A stretch of DNA of 64,000 nucleotides from NCBI GenBank assembly GCA_035048495.1, contig CM068549.1, positions 19,129,103-19,193,102 on the forward strand. Reading direction: 5' to 3'. Both the position numbers and the translations under genes were made by a program. Under the pieces are notes generated by a model that was given only the letters and a program-made list of their open reading frames with translations, did no database searches and had not been told where the DNA came from. The DNA is from Euptelea pleiosperma. Lineage: Eukaryota > Streptophyta > Magnoliopsida > Ranunculales > Eupteleaceae. Shown here piece after piece: positions 1-13,983 of this stretch (the first letter of the stretch is position 1; the number at the start of each line of letters is the position of its first letter).

Positions 1-119
1 ACAACACGGTTTACGTAAGGGGGACGTTTGAAAATTATAATTATAATTTTTAAAATTACGCAATGAGGAGGGTTTACCCAAGCCTTCCCGTACTAATAAT
101 TTGAAATTTTGAATTCTAG

Positions 120-259
120 TGCCATATTTTTTCCGTTTTTCCCATTATTTTCTATTTTTGCCCCTGAGCGTTAAAATTCGTTATAACGACCCTTATAACT
201 GAAAAAATTATAACGCCCCAAGTCCGGTATACTGTTATAGCGGCCCCTTTTAAACCTTG
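120..259. repeat. right end of an hAT-like AT-rich foldback element
   Basis: The stretch carries the Ttataacg-type motifs of a family seen again at 7223-7511 and finishes with TTTTAAACCTTG at 259, the same terminus as the complete copies. The left end is missing or lies before the window, so no target duplication can be read. Confidence 0.5.
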
Positions 260-289
260 ATTATATAATTAATATTGTTATTATTTTAT

Positions 290-346
290 TGTCATTGTTA
301 TTATTATTATTATTACTACTACTACTATTATTATTATTGTTGTTTT
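290..346. repeat. ATT/ACT trinucleotide microsatellite
   Basis: Runs of TTA/TAT trinucleotides are interrupted by a short ACT run and pass into GTT units. This is a simple repeat with no sign of coding use. Confidence 0.85.
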
Positions 347-382
347 GGAGGGGAAAGCTTGGGGTTAGGGGACCCAACCAAC

Positions 383-740
383 TATATCAAAAGGGGTCCA
401 GGGACAACCACTTTTGACCACCATTTTGGTGTACCCACATAGAAGATGAATCAATGGCTGATTTTTGGCGAAGATGATCTCCTCACCATATAGATCACCC
501 CCACAAAAAATCAGCACATTCTGAAATTTCTAACCCCCTCAAATGTGGTTTTCAAGTTACACAGTAAAAATAGACAGTCGATAATTCTTCAACTTCTAAA
601 CCAGTCTATGAATATCAGAATGATTTGAATTTTTGTGAGGATGATCTCTATGGTGAGGAGATCAGCCTCACGAAAAATCAGCCATTGATTCATCTTCTAT
701 GAGGGTATGCCAAATAGTTGTCCCCCGATCTCACCCTATC
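383..740. mobile_element. foldback MITE, about 360 bp
   Basis: The two halves are inverted copies. AGAAGATGAATCAATGGC near 443 pairs with GCCATTGATTCATCTTCT near 688, and the outer parts (GGGACAACC near 410, GTTGTCCCC near 719) also pair. No open frame lies inside and I found no clear target duplication, so the superfamily is open. Confidence 0.6.
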
Positions 741-855
741 AAAAAATAGAAAACTAAAAAATAAAGAAATAAAAATAAAAAGATAATAATAAAAAATAAT
801 CTCAATTGTTATTATTATTGTTGTTTTTCGGAAAAAAAAATGTTGAGTTAACACA

Positions 856-930
856 ATGCACTTGCTTGCATCAATGTTTGGGCTGCACTTCCTTGCATCA
901 GTGTTTGGGCTGCACTTCCTTGCATCTATT
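856..930. repeat. 27-bp tandem repeat, about 2.7 units
   Basis: The unit TGCACTTCCTTGCATC plus GTGTTTGGGC recurs nearly exactly in direct orientation. The short open frame over it simply translates the repeat and is not a gene. Confidence 0.75.
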
Positions 931-1149
931 TTGTTAAGGAGTTTGCAAGTGCTTGTTAACCACTTGCACGGTAGTCATTTACACTCCTCCAACCAATCAC
1001 TTTCAATCCCAAAATTGTGGCAAGTGAGTGCATTGCACTCAATTTGCTGTGAACGAAGCAGGGCCTAAAATATAGCTTAATAACTATTGAAAGTTAATTT
1101 CCGATCACCCAAAGTCGAGCAGAACTTGGCTGATGGACGAACTGACCAG

Positions 1150-1425
1150 AGTAGGAGCCACCTGGCACACTTTTAGAGACCACAAACCGTATGGATGTTT
1201 GGCCCAAAACGTGGTGGACCTACATACGAAAATTCAGCCTGTTTAGTAATTTCTAACCGTTGGATTAGTCTTTTTCCTGGTTTGTTTTTAAAATGTGAAT
1301 TTCGAGCATTATTTGTGGTACTGAAATAAAATTCACTAATCAGGCTGATTTTTGGTATGTTGGTCAACCTTGGGATGGGCCAAACATACATATTCTCAGT
1401 GGTCTCATAAGAGTGCCTACTGTGG
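1150..1425. mobile_element. G-box foldback MITE (core copy)
   Basis: This is the first copy of the window's commonest repeat. The left half reads GCCACCTGGCACAC then CCGTATGGATGTTTGGCC, and the right half returns as its inverse (GGGCCAAACATAC, then AGTGGTCTC). The asymmetric middle contains GTTGGATTAG and a GGTACTG motif. The G-boxes at the edges are decayed in this copy. Confidence 0.75.
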
Positions 1426-2056
1426 TCTGTCATCGACGTTGATGACTGACGTCTGACAGCGAAGTTCCACAACCCAACGACACACCACACCTTGTTTACT
1501 ACTGGTCATTGAGTACTGCTCTCGTTTGGCCCATCCCGGCCCACTCGTCTATCGGGGCTCAAACAATCAATCAGACACCCAGCCCACCTGGCCTATAAAT
1601 GCAGCCAAAGCCTGTGCACACAATGTTCTGACCTATAAACCCATCAGGCAGACCCGCCCATGAACATCTCACCCTCCAGGCTCAATTGAAAGTTCACTCA
1701 GAACCTACTTATGTGAGGACTGTAGCGCAAGTAACAACCCTTGGCGTCCAATAAAGTGAAACCAAAGTAAACCAAATAATCAATTTCAAATGTCGGGTAA
1801 TTGCTGAGGCCGCCAACTCCAACCATCATTGTCTACTCAAGCAAGTAAAGAATAAGATGATTGTATTCTGATTAGCAATGGGTGACTTTTAAGAACTTGG
1901 TTTAATCGTAAACATAGAAGCTTCTTCCAAAACAAAAAATATCAAAAAGATAAACGCGGTTCATAGATAAAAACAATCTCAGTGACCCTTCAAAATGGCA
2001 GTAAGCCTCTGGCCTGCAACATCAAAGTAACACTATAGGAAAATTGGTAATCAAAC

Positions 2057-5178
<3,122 letters not shown>

Positions 5179-5237
5179 GATTGAGAGCTCGAGCTAAAAC
5201 TAAAAGGAAGCAAAGTGTACTGCACTCCTTCGGCAGA

Positions 5238-5246
5238 AACCCTAAT
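5238..5246 (+). promoter_or_regulatory. telo-box AAACCCTAA by the RPS11 start
   Basis: AAACCCTAA lies 60 bp upstream of the RPS11 ATG, probably in the leader or core promoter. This motif is well known in promoters of plant ribosomal-protein and translation genes, where it supports expression in dividing cells. Function here is inferred from motif and position. Confidence 0.65.
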
Positions 5247-5477
5247 TCAGAAGAGAAGTGAGAACCAGTTACGAACCTATAATGGTGCGCCCTAAAATAA
5301 TGTAATGACTAAAATACCCGTCTTCAAGGGGAAATCAATCTGGGAGCGCATATTTGCACACCCCATTTCCTATCCCGGTGGACTCCTACTCGGGGACCCA
5401 GGGCACTCCCCAAAAAGAGAGATCTCTCTCTAAAACTTGGCTGACCGGTGAAGGTCACTGATCGCCCACAAATATTT

Positions 5478-5735
5478 GTAGAGGACACTGACCGTATGGA
5501 TGTTTGTCCAATCCCTAGGTGTACCTAAAACGACAAATCAGCATGATTAGTGATTTCAAACCTTTTAATCTTGTACCCCAAATAATGGTTGTTAATGCTC
5601 AAATTCCCACAGTTAATTCAACCCATGAAAATGGTTCCATTCAACACTTGGAAATCACTAATCAAGTTGAATTTTGGTTTGTACTTTGTAGGTCCACCTA
5701 GAGATTGGCCAAACATCTATATGGTCAGTGTTAAA
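5478..5735. mobile_element. G-box foldback MITE (core copy)
   Basis: The left half has GACCGTATGGATGTTTG and CAGCATGATTAGTGATTTC. The right half returns AATCACTAATCAAG and GGCCAAACATC. The outer CACGTGG boxes are missing on both sides, so this copy is reduced to its core. It lies 300 bp upstream of the RPS11 start. Confidence 0.75.
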
Positions 5736-5926
5736 TGGCAATATGGGTTTTTTTTTTTTTTTGATTCTTGGAAGAAGTGGCAAAATATGAGATTTTCAGC
5801 CCAAAGGACAGTTTGGAAATATTTGCTTAGAGGGGCCAATCTAAAAATTGCTAGAAAAGAAAAAGATGAAGTCGAAAAAGTCAGATTTGCTCGTGGGGTT
5901 TGGCGAAATGAGGGCAAAAAAAATTA

Positions 5927-7193
5927 GGAAATTTTTGACATACCCCCATGTTATCTTCAAAATTTGACATACCCCCACATTTTGAAAAAGCTGACATACC
6001 CCCCTTGACCCGGTCTGTTGTCATTTGACTAGCATGGACTTCGTTTGACTAACATAGTTTGGTTGAGAAGACAAAAATGCCCCTTTCTTCAACCATGGAT
6101 CACAACATGTGGAGTGTTTTGACTGAAAACCTAGCTCCCAAAATCCAACATCTTTAGTGGTCGGCCGGCCGCGAGACTCTAGTGTGTTGGCTGCCGGAGA
6201 TAGGTGGCACTCCGCAAGCCATACAACGAGATTATATGGCCAAATCATAAGATCAATGTTCTTAAGCCTCTTGAAAGCATACAACGAAAGCTTAGACCAT
6301 GTTTGCAACCAAATAAAATCTTAGAGATAATCAATCATCCAAACAGGAAATTTTGAAAAATACATTACATTCTTTGAATATAGCACTTGCAGGCACATCC
6401 GGCTGTACATACCTCAGAAACAAGCATTCTACTCCTTTTGGTAGTTAGAAAACACAGGGGGGGACACTGGATTTTTGCCAACAATCTCGAGAAAGAAGCA
6501 TTCTACTCCTTTTGGTAGTTGGAAACCACAGGGGGGAACAAGAATTCTACTCCTTTTGGTAGTTGAAAACACACTAATTTTTTACTCGTGGATCCCCCAA
6601 CGTCTTGAGATTGTTGGCAACAGTGATCCACGAGTCAAAAATTAGTGTGTAAGAATGGCATAGTGATTAAAGAGACCCCAACGGTGAGTAAGATGATATC
6701 TTTTGTTATGATGTCACTGCCTGTAAAAAGAGAAAGGCGAGAGGGGAAAAAAGGAGTTCGAAACAAGTGCCAAGTGGCTGACGTGTCTTTCAACAAGGGG
6801 CCGGCGAAGGTGCTGCAACTTCAGCATGTTGCTTCCTAGCATTCCTTTGTGATGTAGGCCCCCACGGAGTGCAGCCTAACTCCGACGGCAAGCGTAGAAG
6901 AGTCTTGCGGCTGGCCGATCACCAAAAATCTCCGATTTGGGAGTTAGGATTTTGGCGAAAAATACGATGTGTTCCAAGGTTGAAGCAACCGAAACCCTTC
7001 AAACGATGCGTTCCAAGGTTGAAGCAAGGGGTATTTTTGGCCTTTCTAACAATCCATCTTAGTCAAACAGAGTCAATAACGGTCAAATGACAACAAACCG
7101 GGTCATAGGGGGGTAAATCAGCTTGTTCAAAATGTGGGGGGTATTTCAAATTTTGCAGATAACTTGGGGGGGGGTGGTATGTCAAAAATTCCC
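5927..7193. mobile_element. Mutator-like non-autonomous element, 1267 bp
   Basis: It is bounded by a perfect 9-bp duplication AAAAAATTA (5918-5926 and 7194-7202). Terminal inverted repeats of roughly 115 bp start GGAAATTTTTGACATACC and end in the inverse. The inverted homology continues inward in patches (for example TCAACCATGGATCACAAC against the region near 6990-7020). Three direct repeats of CATTCTACTCCTTTTGGTAG lie at 6426, 6498 and 6544. No transposase reading frame is present. The family recurs at 15601-16010 and 19433-22272. Confidence 0.8.
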
Positions 7194-7222
7194 AAAAAAT
7201 TAATAATAATAACAGCCCCATC

Positions 7223-7511
7223 CAAGTTTTTCCATTATAACGATGGTTATAACGGAAAAAAAAAAAGCTCGGGGGCATAAAATGGAAAAAAAAACTGAAA
7301 TAACGGGTGCTAAAATTCAAATTTTCAAAAATAGAAAAAAACGTAAAAACAGCCGTTTTTTCACATTTTTTTCCAGAAAATAACGGTCATTATTTTCGTT
7401 ATAATGGATAAATAACGGAAAATAATGGCCATTATTTTCTGAGCATTTTAATGGTGCATAACATAACGGGGTAGGTCTGAATCCGTTATAACGGCCGATT
7501 TTTAAACCTTG
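7223..7511. mobile_element. hAT-like MITE, 289 bp
   Basis: An exact 8-bp duplication GCCCCATC flanks it (7215-7222 and 7512-7519). It starts CAAGTTTTTCCATTATAACG and ends CGATTTTTAAACCTTG. The interior is rich in TTATAACGG motifs on both strands. Eight-base duplications with CA..G ends are the hAT pattern. It sits 21 bp after the Mutator-like element. Confidence 0.85.
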
Positions 7512-7519
7512 GCCCCATC

Positions 7520-8121
7520 TAAGCAACTGCCTTAATAGTAAATCGATTATGATGTCCCATACCCACTTGGAATGGTGATTTGAGGCATCTCCCTCGATGG
7601 GAGATTATTGGCTCAAAACTATGTGGATCCCATGACAACGTCTAGAAATCACTAATTATTTTAGCTTGACCATAACATGAATCATATTAGCATACCTTAT
7701 GTTAGCAATTCGGAGTGCGGCAAAAAATACGGTATGGTAAATGTTCGAGTACAATGTGGATTTATCTGTCATTAAAAATTGCATTATAAATTTAAAAATA
7801 TATAATTTAAAAAAAAAATTAAAATATTGATAATTTTTTGTCTTATAAAATAATTTTTCATGTTCAAAACTGAATAATTCAGAAAGGTTCGTGAATTATT
7901 CGAAAATTATTTTAACTGCTAAAAAATTCAGGATTTTTCCAAACATTTGAATAGAACGCTGTTAAGTTCTTTTTTTTTTTTTTTTTTGAATTATTCATAC
8001 AGATTGCGAATTATCTGTGAATAATTCGAGAATTTATTATCTATGACAATATGAACAATGTATGACTTATCAATACTTCTCTTCTTAAGAATTCTCTTCC
8101 ACAAGTGTGGTTAGAAATCAC
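7520..8121. other. AT-rich intergenic DNA, no gene seen
   Basis: I see no conserved coding frame, no complete mobile element and no RNA gene. Around 7900-8030 GAATTATTCG-like words recur on both strands, suggesting an old decayed foldback. Confidence 0.5.
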
Positions 8122-8124
8122 TAA

Positions 8125-8724
8125 GGCTGTGTTAGGTAGCGCCTCTTCAACCGAGCACGTGCGTCTTGAAGGTCTACATCTTCAAGCTGCATACCTTTAA
8201 AGGTCAAGACCGACGTTTGGTTCTACATGATCATGTGAGACCCACATAAGAACAAATGTTGATAGATCACGCAAACCCAACATAAGAACAAAGATCGATA
8301 GTTCGTGTGGGCTGTAGGTAATAACTAGAGTTGATAAATCGTGTGGGCCCCGCATGTTAATGGGGTCAATAAATCATGTGGGCCCCACATAAGAATGGAA
8401 GTTGATGGATCATATGTGGGTCCCAAATACTAGAGGGTCATTAATAGATCATACATGTGTTATATGTCAAGTGGACCCATACATCATAAGTGGCCCACAC
8501 ATTAGGTGGGCTAACCCATTGGAGGTGGAGGGTGAACCTTCAAATACATGTCTTCGAAGACTCAAGGGGGGAGGTGAACCTTCAAAGATTCACTTTCTCG
8601 CATCTTCAAGGTCCATTGTGTCTTCAAAGTGTGTGCGCCTTGGTGTGACCCAAACACTTGTCATCAATGAAGATACACACCTTCAGCCAAGATGCACGTC
8701 GAAGGTGCGCTACCAAACACAGCC
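8125..8724. mobile_element. PIF/Harbinger-like (Tourist-type) MITE, 600 bp
   Basis: It starts GGCTGTGTTAGGTAGCGC and ends GCGCTACCAAACACAGCC, and is flanked by TAA on both sides (8122-8124, 8725-8727). Three-base TAA duplications and GGCTGTGTTTGG-like ends fit the Tourist type. The interior carries the minisatellite listed separately. The 125-codon open frame inside is repeat translation. Confidence 0.75.
8225..8460. repeat. degenerate minisatellite, about 40-bp unit
   Basis: Words such as GTGGGCCCCACATAAGAA and TTGATAGATCA recur about six times in direct order with spacing near 40-45 bp. The array lies inside the Tourist-type element and probably expanded there. Confidence 0.7.
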
Positions 8725-8795
8725 TAATAGGGCTGGGTCAAACATCCATGAGGACTTACGAGGGTGCTGCCACATGTGATGCCCCGTACACCTTA

Positions 8796-8942
8796 CATGT
8801 AGAACACTCTTAGAGATCACTAACAGTATAGATGTTTGGCCCATTCCTAGGTTGACTTACATACAAAAATTCATCTTGATTAGTTCATTCTATCCGTTGG
8901 ATTACAGACTTTTTATTGGTTTATTTTGAACCATGAATTAAA
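8796..8942. mobile_element. half copy of the G-box foldback MITE
   Basis: Only the left arm and part of the middle are present (CTTAGAGATCACTAACAG, GATGTTTGGCCCATTCCTAG, GTTGGATTACAG). The sequence departs from the family at about 8942 and the right arm never follows. Confidence 0.65.
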
Positions 8943-9257
8943 CATTGGTTGAGTCTGTTCAAGGAGCACGAAGGAGCATATTGAAGGACAGAAAGCGACT
9001 CCCTTTCCAAAACGAGGACGCATCCTATGGAAAATGCTCTCATTTGCTGTTTGGTGGGCTATATGAAGGAACGAAATACTTGTATTTTTTAAGACAAAAT
9101 TAAGGATTCTCAAGACATTCTCTTGAAGATTAAAAGCCTTCATGTGTGCGCGCGTGTGTTTTTTTCTTCTCAAAGAATTCATAGGGATTAGGTTTGAAGA
9201 TTTCGTATTTAAATGGTTTGAATCTTTTTTGTTTCATGACTAACTCAGTCTCCGGTA

Positions 9258-9482
9258 AGCCACGTGGCACACTCTTAGAGGACTCTATGATTGTTTGGCC
9301 AATCCCTACAAGCCAAAAATCAGCCTGATTAGTGATTTCTAGACGTTGGATCTTTGTACCTCAAATACTGCTCAAATTCCCACAGTTGAGATCGACCCAT
9401 GAAAATAAGTCCAATCCAACGCCTATAAATCACTAATCAGGCTGATTGTTGGTTTGTAAGTCCACTTAGGGATTGGCCAAAG
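9258..9482. mobile_element. G-box foldback MITE, right arm truncated
   Basis: It opens with GCCACGTGGCACACTCTTAG and the usual TTTGGCCAATCCC, turns through GTTGAGATCGACCC, and returns CTAATCAGGCTGATTG. It stops at GGATTGGCCAAAG, before the right-hand G-box. Confidence 0.75.
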
Positions 9483-9544
9483 GTAATGTCTCTCTTTCTA
9501 TTGCTAGTCTGTGAGCAAATGTACAATTTTAGCTTTTTGGCGTC

Positions 9545-9845
9545 AGCTTTTGTTACTCACCAATGCCCACTGGGCCCACTAACCACATGGATGTTAAGCC
9601 CACGCCTTGGTGGATATACACACCAAAAATCACCATGGTTGGTAATCTCTAGTCAATAGATTTTAGTACTTTTAAGGTGTGATTCTAGCCATTGGATTCA
9701 ACCATTTTTTTATTATTAAAACCAATGGTTAAAAATCATCAAAATCTGATTTTTGGTATGAATGTCAACCAAGGGGTGGGCTAAACAGCCATGGGGTCAA
9801 TGGGCCCAGATGGCAGCGATGAGTAACAAAGTGCACTAAAGCGTC
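9545..9845. mobile_element. divergent foldback MITE with GTTACTCACC arms
   Basis: It shares the core layout (CACATGGATGTT, CCAAAAATCACCATGG, inverse AAAATCTGATTTTTGG), but the arms are GTTACTCACC and GATGAGTAAC. The nearest relative is 35785-36110. Confidence 0.65.
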
Positions 9846-9869
9846 AGCTATACCTTGTTACGTCACGAC

Positions 9870-10175
9870 TGAAAAATTTCATACATATGTGTCCCATTTG
9901 GACCCACCCTTTGTTGAACCTAAACCCCAAAAATCAGCTTGATTGGTGATTCATAGGTGTTGGTTTTGTGCCTTTTCATCATGGGCTTCGTGAATAGGCC
10001 CATAGAGCCCACGGATGCAAAGCATTGGGTCAACCCATGATAATGGAACAATCAAGCACAACTTCTATAAAATCTTGGATCAGGATTATTTTTGGTCCGT
10101 GGATTCACCAAAGAGCGGGCCGAAAAATCATATGGTACAGTGGGCTGAAATGGGTGACACATGTCAACAAACCAC
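9870..10175. mobile_element. divergent foldback MITE, decayed
   Basis: CCCCAAAAATCAGCTTGATT on the left pairs loosely with GATCAGGATTATTTTTGG on the right, around a GTTGGTTTTGTGCC middle. The arms are poorly preserved. Confidence 0.5.
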
Positions 10176-10383
10176 GTCTCCTAGCTATGTTGCATTGATA
10201 TGGGTACAGGTGTCAGAGTCCCACATGACCAAAATAAAAATGGAAGCTTTTCCCAAAACATGGCTTAAACAACCTACACTGAATTTGTATTTTGAGTGCC
10301 CAAAAATACTGTCCTTATTTTTCATTGTATGCATGTTAATAATCAATATCGAACATTCTAGATGGCTCGTCAGGTTGAACTCG

Positions 10384-10570
10384 GAGAAAACAGGCCCCGT
10401 GGGACATCAAACTTTGAAGTCCCCCTCCCAACGTGTCGACAAGTATCCCTTGTTAACCACTAACGAAGGGCTTAACGCGGGTTGAGTTAAAGGATTGGGG
10501 TACTTGTCAGACATTTTCGGTGGGGAGACTTCAAAGTTTGACGTCCCCAGGGCCAGCGAATGTTTTCTCG
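10384..10570. mobile_element. Mutator-like MITE with GAGAAAA ends, 187 bp
   Basis: It starts GAGAAAACAGGCCCCGTGG and ends CCAGCGAATGTTTTCTCG. TTGAACTCG and TCGAATTCG flank it, matching at 7 of 9 positions. The inner repeats ACATCAAACTTTGAAGTCC and ACTTCAAAGTTTGACGTCC pair. Relatives lie at 31041-31225 and 61269-62129. Confidence 0.7.
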
Positions 10571-11030
10571 TCGAATTCGTGAGTCTTCGAGACAACTCAA
10601 TCTGACTACTAACCATCTTCTTATGCACTGCAAGTTTGCGAGGCAGGTGCGGCTTTTCTTCCTATCTCACATGAGTGTTGCCTGGGTTTGTCGGACATCC
10701 ATAGGGGCAGTGATGGAGAGCTGGCCTCATTGCCCCAAGACGGCTAGAGGTGAGTTGTTATGGAAGAGCAATCATTTGGAGAATCTGGTTAGAGAGGAAT
10801 AAGAGAACCTTTGAGGGTAAGGAGAGCTCTCTATTCGAAGTCATTTTGAACATTAAGGTTCTCTTATTCCGATGGGGTAGCATTTCGCATGAGATGAGAG
10901 GCATCTTTTTCAGTGATATAGTGTTTCGGTTTGAACAAGTGTTGTTTTGATTTCTTTTCCTTCTCTTTGTACCTTTTGAGATCTTCTCGATCTCCTTCTA
11001 TTAATTCTATGTTGGACTTATCAAAAAAAA
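10560..11030 (+). pseudogene. LINE reverse transcriptase C-terminal relic (zf-RVT region)
   Basis: Two overlapping frames (10560-10802 and 10750-10950) together read like the C-terminal end of a plant L1-type ORF2: HLLMHCKFARQV, a Cys/His-bearing zinc-ribbon-like part, then IIWRIWLERNKRTFEG. The shift between frames shows it is dead. It ends near 11028 in TTATCAAAAAAAAA, consistent with a LINE 3' tail. Everything upstream in the element is missing (5' truncation, usual for LINEs). Confidence 0.75.
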
Positions 11031-11139
11031 AGACAACTCAATCTGACGACTTGTGTGAAGAAGCGTGTTCCAACCTAGTTTTGACTTTAAAGTCGTCCTG
11101 GGGGTGGCAAGTGATTGTAGGGGAGTATTTGGAAGAAGT

Positions 11140-11405
11140 AGCACACTATTAGATACCACTGACTGTATGGATGTTTGGCCCATCCCTATATGTACAAATC
11201 AGTTTGATTAGTGATTTCTAAGCATTGGGTTGGTTTTTAACAATGGTACTTGAGCATTGTTTGCGGTACTCTGATCCGAAGGTTTGAAATCACTAATCAA
11301 GTTGATATTTGGTACGTAGGTCCACCTAAGGATGGGCAAAACATCCATACGGTCGGTAGTCTCTAGAGTGTGCCACATGGCTCATACTGTGGTCCCTCAT
11401 TATTG
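11140..11405. mobile_element. G-box foldback MITE (core copy)
   Basis: CACTGACTGTATGGATGTTTGG opens the left half. The right half ends ACATCCATACGGTCGG, then GAGTGTGCCACATGGC. The left G-box is lost and the right one has one change. Confidence 0.8.
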
Positions 11406-11761
11406 TTGATGAGGAACGTTGGCATGCTGAAAACTTGTAAGGCGAGATTCTTGTGAAGCCCGTGTGAGGGGGCGTACCCGAACCCAAGCTTTGGCTTTAA
11501 AGTAGTAGTAGGTGATAGAATTAAATAAACTTGAGTGATTACATTGACCTACTCAAAGCTCTTACAGAGAGGATTACAAGAATCTAACCAAGAAAAGAAA
11601 TCGTAATCAAATCAAATCTAATCCTAATTCATACTTGTTAGCTTTGGTAAAGATACGGTGCATCTCGTCCACCTTATTATACTCTAATAGTAGGGGTGGC
11701 ACGTACGCTGCACTACACACGAGTGATCGTAGGGGCCTCATTAATGAGACGACGGACCATA

Positions 11762-12100
11762 GTACGAGACACGTGGCATAATCTTAGAGACTACTAACCG
11801 TATGTTTTTTTGACTCGTCCCTAAATGGACTTATCGTACCAAAATTCAACTTGATTAGTAATTTCTATTAATTGGATTAGAGTCTTTTCCATGGTTTATT
11901 TTTAATCATGGATTGTGAGAATTATTTGGGGTACTTTGATCCAAAGGTTTGAAATTACTAATCGGACTGATATTTGGTATGTAGGTCCACCTAGGGATGT
12001 GCCAAGCATGCATACAGTCAGTGGTCTCTAAGAGTGTGCCACGTGGCTCATAGTATACAGTCAGTGGTCTCTAAGAATGTGCCACGTGGCTCATACTGTG
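11762..12100. mobile_element. G-box foldback MITE with duplicated right arm
   Basis: The left half has GACACGTGGCATAATCTTAG, and the middle has CATGGTTTATTTTTAATC. The right arm is present twice: 12011-12053 and 12054-12096 are tandem 43-bp copies with few differences, each ending GTGCCACGTGGCTCATA. The copy therefore carries three CACGTG motifs. Confidence 0.85.
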
Positions 12101-13285
12101 GTCCCTACATCGCTGTGTTGAACAATTGTGAAGGTGGTCCTGTGAAGCCCTTGTGAGGGGGCATGCCCCAACTCAAGTTTTGGCTTTGAAATAGTATAGA
12201 TAGAAAACATGAAATCCCGCTGATGACAAACAAGATGGTAGTATAGCTCCCTTGATTTGACTAGGAAAAAGAAAACGAAAGAAAACAATTCTCATCTTTA
12301 CGGGCCTGGGCCTGGGCCTGGGCCTAGTTAATAATTTGTGGGCTGGGCCTGGATATACCTAAGCCCAACCCAAGCCAGGTTTCCTCCATTGAGGGGGTGG
12401 TTGTGGAGTCCAAATCGCATCACCCCAGGTCCCCAAGTCTAACCTGGACCAGATACTGCCAAGGTTGTTGCAGCAGCCTCAACGGTGAAAAGGCAACCAA
12501 CGCCAGAAGGTTAACATCACGTTATTTGGCCGTTACCGTTATAAAAGCCGTTAAATATTACTGTTATTTTTTATTGAACAAACGTTAGATCTACTTTTCA
12601 TTGTTTGACCAAAGAAAGAATGCATCATTTGATCAGGTCCAATTTGGGTCACAAGAAATTCCCTAGGAGTGGTGGGCCCCACTAAAACTCTCACTAGAAA
12701 AAAAAAAATCATTTCCCTATTTTAATAGTTTGTAAGAATGATAAGTTATACAATGATAAGCACGTCAACTTATAATCTCCATTTCTTCCCAAGCAAGCAA
12801 AGGAGAAAGTAGGCCAAAGCTTTCCTCATCTCTCTCCGTCTTTGTCCTCCTCACGACACGACGAACCAAACATGTCACATCAATCCCTAGAATAATTTTC
12901 CATTATATCGCGATATTTTCTTCTTCTCTTTTGGCTATATACATAGATGAGAATTTCGTAGATACCGTCTGTCCCCACCACACCACGGACGAGTGGACAG
13001 GATAAGATTGAGATATTTACGTTTTGCTTTTAGTTTTGTGGACAAAAATTATAGTACGGACAGGACGTTTATCATCCTCAGTACACATGATCCTTTAATT
13101 CTTTAATCCAGACCACACACTCACTGGTCCAACCCAACGACTGGCTACAACCCATCTGTGATGGAATTGTTTCATATTCGGGTTATTTGTTATCCAAATG
13201 GTGGCCCCACTAATTCAATGGTCCAGATCAATGTGTCGGTGTAAAAGGTAAGGTCTAGGGGAATATAGAGACTGGTTCATATCTT
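12101..13285. other. intergenic DNA, no gene seen
   Basis: It holds a short GGGCCTGGGCCT run at 12301-12330 and a few hAT-like words at 12525-12570 (GTTACCGTTATAAAAGCC). I found no conserved coding frame and no complete element. Confidence 0.5.
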
Positions 13286-13289
13286 TGCC

Positions 13290-13560
13290 ATAATATGAGC
13301 AACGTGTCATATGCTTATAGATTTCTGACTGTACGAATTTTTTGCTTGATTGGTGATTTCAAAGCGTTGGATTTGAGTCATTTTCATGGGTTGATTTTTA
13401 ACGGTGGAATTTGATCATTGTTTGGGGTACATGAGATCAAAAGGATTGAAATCACTAATGAGGCTGATTTTGATATGTACGTCTACCTAGGGATGAGCCA
13501 AACATCCAAACAGTTGGTGTCCTCTAAGAATGTGCCACGTGGCTCATATTATGGTCCGCA
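13290..13560. mobile_element. G-box foldback MITE (core copy)
   Basis: It runs from GAGCAACGTGTCATATGC to AATGTGCCACGTGGCTCATA. The middle has TTTTCATGGGTTGATTTTT. The left arm is decayed and the right one is good. Confidence 0.75.
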
Positions 13561-13621
13561 AAGTTCTACTTTAAGTTCTTGATTTATTTACCCAAGTATT
13601 TCCGCAACCAAAAATATTTAT

Positions 13622-13947
13622 GGTAGTTTCGTAACACCCCCCTGAAATTTGAAAGTAATTTGTAATATGTCCTTATAGTTTCAAACTTTAGGATTACCCC
13701 CCTTGACTTCGTTTAACCATCATTTGACTAACGTTTTAACGCGACATGCATCATGTGCCTGTTAATGCACCTATGAAAGGACCATAATATTATTGCAGTA
13801 CAATGCCAACGACTGTGATTGAAGTCTATTTTAACTTAAGTGAACCACAGTAAAACTAGGTCAAGGCGGGTAATCCTAAAGTAGTTTGGAAGTGTAAGGA
13901 GTATTACAAATTACATTCAAATTTCAGGGGGTGTTAGTAAAATACCC
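13622..13947. mobile_element. Mutator-like MITE, 326 bp
   Basis: An exact 9-bp duplication AATATTTAT (13613-13621, 13948-13956) flanks it. Terminal repeats of about 85 bp run from GGTAGTTTCGTAACACCC to the inverse AGGGGGTGTTAGTAAAATAC. The middle carries no open frame. Confidence 0.85.
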
Positions 13948-13983
13948 AATATTTATTGGTTGACGTGTTCCGAGTCTTCCGAC

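Noticed and set aside
8402..8779. 125-codon plus-strand open frame
   Set aside because: It lies across the minisatellite and right end of the Tourist-type element, and its residues only mirror the repeat.
10015..10485. 156-codon open frame, among the longest in the window
   Set aside because: It crosses a decayed foldback and a GAGAAAA MITE, both non-coding families, and shows no protein motif.
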